A stretch of 64,000 nt of DNA from GAS188 sp963713805 (GTDB taxonomy: Bacteria > Pseudomonadota > Alphaproteobacteria > Rhizobiales > Beijerinckiaceae): contig CAVQNF010000010.1 of the NCBI GenBank assembly GCA_963713805.1, positions 62,001-126,000 of the forward strand, written 5' to 3'. The notes below the pieces were generated by a model that saw only the letters and a list, made by a program, of their open reading frames with translations, made no database searches and was not told where the DNA came from. The translations under genes were made by a program, and so were the position numbers. Position 1 is the first letter of the stretch, and the number at the start of each line of letters is the position of its first letter. This document shows positions 59,386 through 64,000 of the stretch, piece after piece.

Positions 59386-59890
59386 CTACGACCGCACCGC
59401 TGCGAGACGCGGGCGCCGCCGGAACATGCGGCCGAGAAGCGCCGTCAAGCTCCCGCCGAAGAGGAAACCCGGCGCCCCCCGTGGCCACGCCCTCCCCGCT
59501 CGCCGGAACGCCCGGCTCGAATGAATTCCAGGTCGCCTTCGCCACGGCGGGATCGGGATCAAAGAGGAAGGCTTCGATCCGACGGAAGGGTCCCGCGACG
59601 GCCATCTGCGCCTGTTGCGCCTGCAGCATGTCGAGGCGCGCGATATTCGCCGACATCGCCGCGCTTTGACGACGTGCCAATTCATCCGGCGAACGCGCGA
59701 GGCGATCGAGCGCGCCCTTGCGATTTTCCCCGACCGCGACCGAGTCCTTGTCGAACCGCTGCACGACGAGCGTCAGCTCGTCGATCGCCCCACCGAGCCG
59801 CTGTGAATATTGCTGAGTGAACTCGGGAAGCTGCGACGCAGCCAACGCGGCGAAGAGCGCGATCGCGAGAGAGAGCGTGCGACGGACCAT
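59386..59890 (-). CDS. DUF2937 family membrane protein (one frameshift)
   Basis: About 167 residues, starting MVRRTLSLAIALFAALAASQ, then LPEFTQQYSQRLGGAIDELT, the DUF2937 signature. A helical middle leads to a second membrane helix near the C terminus (FLFGGSLTALLGRMFRRRP). An extra base in the six-C run near 59480 shifts the frame; 505 minus one is 168 codons. Two membrane segments with a periplasmic helical region between them are expected. Function unknown. Confidence 0.75.
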
Positions 59891-59926
59891 GGACTGCGCG
59901 CCTGCGGCCCGGGATCGCCGGCGAAG

Positions 59927-60445
59927 CTATTGCGCTGCCGGCGCTTGCGCCGGCGCATCGCGTGTCGCTTCCTCAGGCATTTGGCCTTTCTCCGGCACTT
60001 GGCCTTTCTCCTTGATGGCGGTCGCGTCCTTGGCTTTGGCCTTCACGGCCTGCTTGGCCTTGGCCTTCTCGTCGGGCGTCTTTGCCTGTGCGTTCGCGGT
60101 TTCGGGCGATAATTTCTGCAAGATGGAATGGCCGGTATCGCGCTGCGCCTCGAGCTCCGCCTGAAGCTGCTTGATGCCGTCCTTGTCCCTCGGTTTGTCC
60201 GGAGGGTGTCCGGGCTCGACGCCCACCGAGGTGAAGTCGGTCTTTTCGGGATGGGTCGCCGAGACGAAATCCGCCGTTTCTTTCGAGGTGGTGGCGAAGC
60301 CGACCAGCGTCGCCGGCTCGTGGAAGAGGGGCATGTCCGCGCATCCGCCGAGCAGAAAGGCACAAAGCGCCATGACGCCGCCGCGTTTGGCGCATGAATT
60401 GGCGCGTGCGCGGCTTCCCGGGCCTTTCGCAACCTTGCGTCTCAT
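59927..60445 (-). CDS. Hypothetical lipoprotein with Lys/Ala-rich tail
   Basis: The start ATG 60445 gives MRRKVAKGPGSRARANSCAK, a long basic N-region, then a hydrophobic stretch and lipobox LLGGC. The mature part has HEPATLVGFATTSKETADFV and a C-terminal Lys/Ala-rich repeat region (KAKAKQAVKAKAKDATAIKE, with GQVPEKGQMPEE). The family is unnamed to my knowledge. Probably a periplasm-facing lipoprotein. The frame is intact. Confidence 0.65.
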   Translation of the reverse strand: MRRKVAKGPGSRARANSCAKRGGVMALCAFLLGGCADMPLFHEPATLVGFATTSKETADFVSATHPEKTDFTSVGVEPGHPPDKPRDKDGIKQLQAELEAQRDTGHSILQKLSPETANAQAKTPDEKAKAKQAVKAKAKDATAIKEKGQVPEKGQMPEEATRDAPAQAPAAQ

Positions 60446-60566
60446 CAAGATGCCTCGAACGCGTTTTCGGCAAGTCGTAACGGTTTTGTTATCGTGCATG
60501 AGGGGTTAATGTGACCCAAAGAGGGCCGCGCCGCTCGGCGCGCCCTACCTGGATGCCGAGGGCATC

Positions 60567-60869
60567 ATGGCGAGCAAGGCGAAAAACCGCAGGACCGGCA
60601 GGACGGAACGGCTCGACGCCATCGGGTCGACCTCCGCGCGCGGCAAGGCAACATCGAAGGTGAGGCCTGTGGTGGCGCAGGACATGCCTCGAGCATCGGT
60701 CCGCACGAAGAAAGCCCCATCCGCATCGAGTGCCGCCGCGGCGCAAAGGCCGCGCGCCGCGCAGAGGCGGGGCGGGAGCGGGTTGGCCCCAAATGGGTCT
60801 GCCCAAGTGGCGCCCAAGTCTCGACGAGGGCCTCGCGAGAGCGGCCTCGACGGAGCGGCCTCGACGTGA
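60567..60869 (+). CDS. Low-complexity basic protein or 5' extension of phaC
   Basis: A 100-residue Arg/Ala/Ser-rich frame, MASKAKNRRTGRTERLDAIG, ending 87 bases before the phaC ATG. A 14-base tandem duplication (GAGCGGCCTCGACG twice, 60839-60866) lies at its end. It may be a real basic protein, or an N-terminal extension of the PHA synthase cut by a frameshift, or chance. Confidence 0.3.
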   Translation: MASKAKNRRTGRTERLDAIGSTSARGKATSKVRPVVAQDMPRASVRTKKAPSASSAAAAQRPRAAQRRGGSGLAPNGSAQVAPKSRRGPRESGLDGAAST

Positions 60870-60955
60870 GCGTCGATCCGGCGCTCGGCGCGAGGCCGGT
60901 TTGCACCCCCTCGCGGGGTGAAGGGGCAGCATCGGAGCCCCGCACCGCGAAGGAC

Positions 60956-62792
60956 ATGCACGCCGGAAAAGCGAAACGGCAGGCCGCCGCAGCCGGGACG
61001 CAGGAGAAGGCCGAAACTTCGGCGTTCCACCTCGATTTTGAGGCGCTTGCCGCCAATCTCGGCCGTCTGGCCGATGAGGCGACGCGCGCTGCCCATGCGT
61101 ATATCACGCCGCGCCTTGGCGGCGACGGCTCTCCCCTGACCAGCGCCGAGGTCGCCGAGATTTCCCGAACGCTCGGTGAGGTCGCCGAACGGTGGCTGGG
61201 CGAGCCGCAACGCGCGGTCGAGGCGCAGGCGCGGCTGACGAGCGGGCTGATCGGACTTTGGGCCGATGCCTTGCGCCGCTTCAAGGGCGAGGAGGTGCCG
61301 CCGGCAGAGCCGCCCGATCGCGACCGATCGGCGGTTCAGGGATCCGGCCTGGACGCAGAATCCCTTCTTCGATTTCCTGCGCCAGTCCTATGTCCACACG
61401 GCAAAATGGGCCGAGGACATGGTGCTGGAAGCCAAGGATATCGACCCCCACACACGCCACAAGGCGCAGTTCTACGTGCGCCAGCTCGCCGCCGCCCTTT
61501 CGCCTTCGAATTTCGTGGCGCTGAATCCGGAGCTCATTCGCGAAACCCTCGAGCAGAACGGGGCCAATCTGGTGCGCGGTGCGCAAATGCTCGCCGAGGA
61601 CGTGGAAGCAGGCGGCGGAGAGCTGAAGCTGCGCCAGACCGATCCGGGGACGTTCGAGGTCGGCGTCAACCTCGCGACGACGCCCGGCAAGGTCGTGCTC
61701 CGCAACGATCTCATCGAGCTCATCCAATATGCGCCCACGACCGACGAGGTCTTGCGGCGTCCCTTGCTGATCGTGCCCCCCTGGATCAACAAATTCTACA
61801 TCCTCGATCTCAATCCGGAAAAATCCTTCATCCGCTGGGCGGTCGCGCAGGGGCTGACGGTTTTCGTCATCTCCTGGGTCAACCCGGACGCGCGCCACGC
61901 CGCGAAGGGCTTCGACGCCTATATGAAGGAGGGCATCTTCGCCGCTCTCGAGGCGATCGAAAAAGCCACGGACGAGAACAAGGTCACCGCCATCGGCTAT
62001 TGCGTCGGCGGAACCCTGTTGTCGTCGACGCTCGGCTACATGGCCGCCAAGGGCGATCGGCGGATCGAGAGCGCCACGCTGCTCGCGACGCAGGTCGATT
62101 TCACGCACTCGGGCGATCTGCAGGTCTTCGTGGACGAGAAACAGGTAAGCGCCGTCGAGGAAGAAATGCGCCTGCACGGCTTTCTCGACGGCAAGCGCAT
62201 GGCGACGGCGTTCAACATGCTGCGCCCGAACGATCTCATCTGGCGCTACATGGTGGACGTCTATCTCAAGGGCCGGGCGCCGATGCCCTTCGACCTGCTC
62301 TTCTGGAATTCGGACTCGACGCGCATGCCCGCGGCCAATCATTCCTTCTACCTGCGCAACTGCTATCTCGAGAACAATCTGTCGCAAGGGCGCATGGTGA
62401 TCGACGGGGTGAAGATCGATCTCAACCGGATCACCGTTCCGATCTACAATCTCGCTGCGAAGGAAGATCATATCGCGCCTGCGCTCTCGACCTTCGAGGG
62501 CTCGCGGCATTTCGGCGGCGATGTCCGCTATGTGCTGGCAGGCTCCGGCCATATCGCCGGCGTGATCAATCCGCCCACCCATCAAAAATACCAATATTGG
62601 ACCGGCGGGCCGGTCGGGAATTCCTTTCAGAAGTGGGTCGAGGGCGCCGAGGAGCACAAGGGTTCATGGTGGCCCGACTGGTTCGCCTGGGTCGAGCGGC
62701 AAGCGCCGGCGCGCGTGCGCGCCAGGACACCCGGCGGCCGGCTCAAACCGCTCGGCGATGCACCCGGAACCTATGTGAAGATCAAGGCCTGA
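60956..62792 (+). CDS. phaC: Class I polyhydroxyalkanoate synthase (one frameshift)
   Basis: PhaC polymerises (R)-3-hydroxyacyl-CoA on storage granules. The start ATG 60956 gives MHAGKAKRQAAAAGTQEKAE. The N-terminal domain contains FRDPAWTQNPFFDFLRQSYV, and the alpha/beta core has the lipase-like box AIGYCVGGTLLSS with the catalytic Cys, Asp in LAAKEDHIAP and His in AGSGHIAGVINPP. An extra C near 61329 (gcgaccgatcgg) shifts the frame; 1837 minus one is 612 codons, the class I length. The phasin at 28.3 kb belongs to the same pathway. No phaE or phaR-type partner is adjacent. Confidence 0.92.
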
Positions 62793-62810
62793 GCCTCGGC
62801 AGCGGCACCC

Positions 62811-62895
62811 GAATTACGGTGACAGTGCACTTAATTCTCGGTGCTCCCTTCATCTTCGGTAGATGCTCGAATTAAGTGCACTGTCACCGTAATTC
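62811..62895. repeat. Perfect 27-bp inverted repeat element
   Basis: The left arm 62811-62837 begins GAATTACGGTGACAGTGCAC; the right arm 62869-62895 is its exact reverse complement over all 27 bases. The 31-base loop contains a secondary CATC-TTCGGTA-GATG stem. It lies 19 bases after the phaC stop. It could be a mobile palindromic (MITE/REP-like) element and would also act as a strong RNA hairpin. The next 190 bases hold no gene. Confidence 0.9.
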
Positions 62896-63085
62896 GCAGC
62901 GGCACCGGCGAGGTGGCGCCACTCCCGCGCGAAGAGCGCTGGAGAAGGGGTGCGAACTTTTTCCCGCTTGCGGGACAATCATGCTAATTAGCGCAAAGTT
63001 TTACAGCCTCGCTCACGCTTGCTAACAAGTGCACATACGAATCCGCGAACGCCGCCTCGCCTTCGCGCCTAAAGAGGATCAGCCG

Positions 63086-64000
63086 ATGATTTCGTCTTCC
63101 ACCACCCGAGGCGCGAAGCTTCGCGCCACGGCGCTCCTCCCCCCGTCCCGCCATTCACGCTTCACGACCTCCCTCCTGGTGACGACCTCGGTCGCGGCGC
63201 TCCTTCTCGCCGCGCCCGCAAAGGCCGGGCAGACGATCACGAACCAGACCGTCGCGACCGTCACGAACCCCGCCGGCAACGCCACCACCTCGATCGTGAT
63301 CACCGGCTCGACCGTGACGGGCGCCGTCGCCAATGCGGGGACGATCAGCCCGGGGACGCTGGTCGGCGCCGGGACAGCGGCGCTCTGCGGTGACCAACAG
63401 CACGATCGGCGGCGGGATCACGAATACGGGCACGATCACCGCCAGCGGGGCGAACAGTAATTTCGCACTTCGCACGAGCATCAACATTACCGGGAGCACC
63501 GTCTCCGGCGGCATCACCAACGCCGGCACGATCAACGCCACTGGAGGGATAACCGCCGGCCGCGCGATCGGCATTCTCGTTCAGAACAACAGCACCGTCT
63601 CCGGCGGCATCGCCAATAGCGGCACGATCAACGTCGTCAGCGGCGAATTAGCCTCCGGCATTTCCGTTCGGAACAGCACCGTCTCCGGCGGCATCGCCAA
63701 TAGCGGCACGATCAACGCTAGCGGCGGTAGCTCTGCCAGCTGGCATTCGAATCGTTCAGACCACCACCACCGTCTGCGGCGGCATTACGCAATACGCGGC
63801 ACGATCAACGCCGATAACGCTGGGATCAGCGTGTCTGGCAGTCATTATCGTCGGCGGGATCAGCAATACCGGCACGATCAACGCCGGTCACTTTGGGTTT
63901 CTAATTATCGGCGGAATATTGGGGCGGGAACAACATCTCCGGCGGCATCGTCAATTCCGGCGCGATCAACGTCAACGCGACTGGTTTTGGCAGCGGCATC
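63086..64000 (+). CDS. Repeat-rich autotransporter-like protein (partial, frameshifted)
   Basis: ATG 63086 after AAAGAGGA gives MISSSTTRGAKLRATALLPP, then a long signal core TTSLLVTTSVAALLLAAPAK ending in A-x-A-G. The passenger is Ser/Thr/Gly/Ala/Asn-rich, with repeated STVSGGIxNxGTIN units typical of beta-helical autotransporter adhesins. Extra bases near 63390, 63740, 63790, 63840 and 63920 shift the frame. The beta-barrel domain would lie beyond the right edge. Surface exposure is inferred. Confidence 0.7.
63490..64000 (+). repeat. Tandem passenger-domain repeats
   Basis: The core AGCACCGTCTCCGGCGGCAT recurs at about 63497, 63590 and 63675, with degenerate copies near 63765, 63850 and 63930 (CGGCGG(C/G)AT...GGCACGATCAAC). 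Unit spacing is roughly 80-95 bases. Each encodes one SGGIxNxGTIN turn. Confidence 0.8.

Noticed and set aside
63490..64000. Regular repeats that could suggest a CRISPR array
   Set aside because: The repeats encode recurring SGGIxNxGTIN peptide units in an exported protein, and the intervals are also coding, not unique spacers.

Overview
The window is GC-rich chromosomal DNA from an alphaproteobacterium, most likely of the order Hyphomicrobiales (Rhizobiales). Markers for this are a DUF1476 (F1 zeta inhibitor) gene divergent from purC-purS-purQ, an IalB-family protein, a PdhS-type histidine kinase, a class I PHA synthase with a phasin, a leucine-rich leader before leuA, a cobalamin riboswitch on a NicT transporter, and GAGCATGAT...ATCATGCTC repeats. 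Genus and species cannot be fixed from sequence alone.

Layout. 0-8.7 kb: start of a membrane signalling protein (cut by the window edge), an IalB-like exported protein, the circularly permuted ATP-grasp / alpha-E / transglutaminase-like trio, an esterase, an exported Rossmann-fold protein and a nucleotide-exchanger-like transporter. 9-11 kb: tRNA-Gly(CCC) followed by an AT-richer acyltransferase and an orphan HigA antitoxin. 11-18 kb: HpcH/HpaI aldolase, DUF1476, the purine genes with two exported proteins interleaved, and fumC. 18-25 kb: D-amino-acid aminotransferase, a DHDPS-like aldolase reading into an SDR, a DUF3053 lipoprotein, a TumE-TumA toxin-antitoxin pair and PBP1A. 25-28 kb: a kinase of about 1030 residues. 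28.3-30.3 kb: phasin, then a MazEF-like locus split by an IS110 remnant and a hydrolase gene. 30.5-39.5 kb: pncB, leuL-leuA, riboswitch-nicT and a four-gene ABC importer. 39.5-41.2 kb: a small island (thioredoxin-fold protein plus HigBA) between two copies of the ATPase gene's 3' end. 41-49.7 kb: alaX, gcdH, a ThDP enzyme, MaoC, uvrC and GST. 50-56.6 kb: a phosphatase, putA and a SorC-type regulator joined by a GAGTGA/TCACTC tract. 56.9-60.9 kb: mostly uncharacterised membrane and envelope proteins. 61-64 kb: phaC, a perfect 27-bp inverted repeat and the start of a repeat-rich autotransporter.

How it works together. The window mixes purine, leucine and NAD biosynthesis, central and amino-acid catabolism (fumarase, proline, glutaryl-CoA), carbon storage, cell wall synthesis, DNA repair and cell-cycle signalling. 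At least four toxin-antitoxin loci, whole or broken, mark the accessory points.

Caution. Many conserved genes (leuA, the ABC importer, putA, uvrC, gcdH and others) are interrupted by single-base shifts, mostly extra G or C, while neighbours such as purC, fumC, PBP1A and nicT are intact. Gene lengths are restored when the inferred extra bases are counted out, so I treat these as probable sequence errors and annotate the full gene spans. Exact ends of the affected genes should be read with that in mind.
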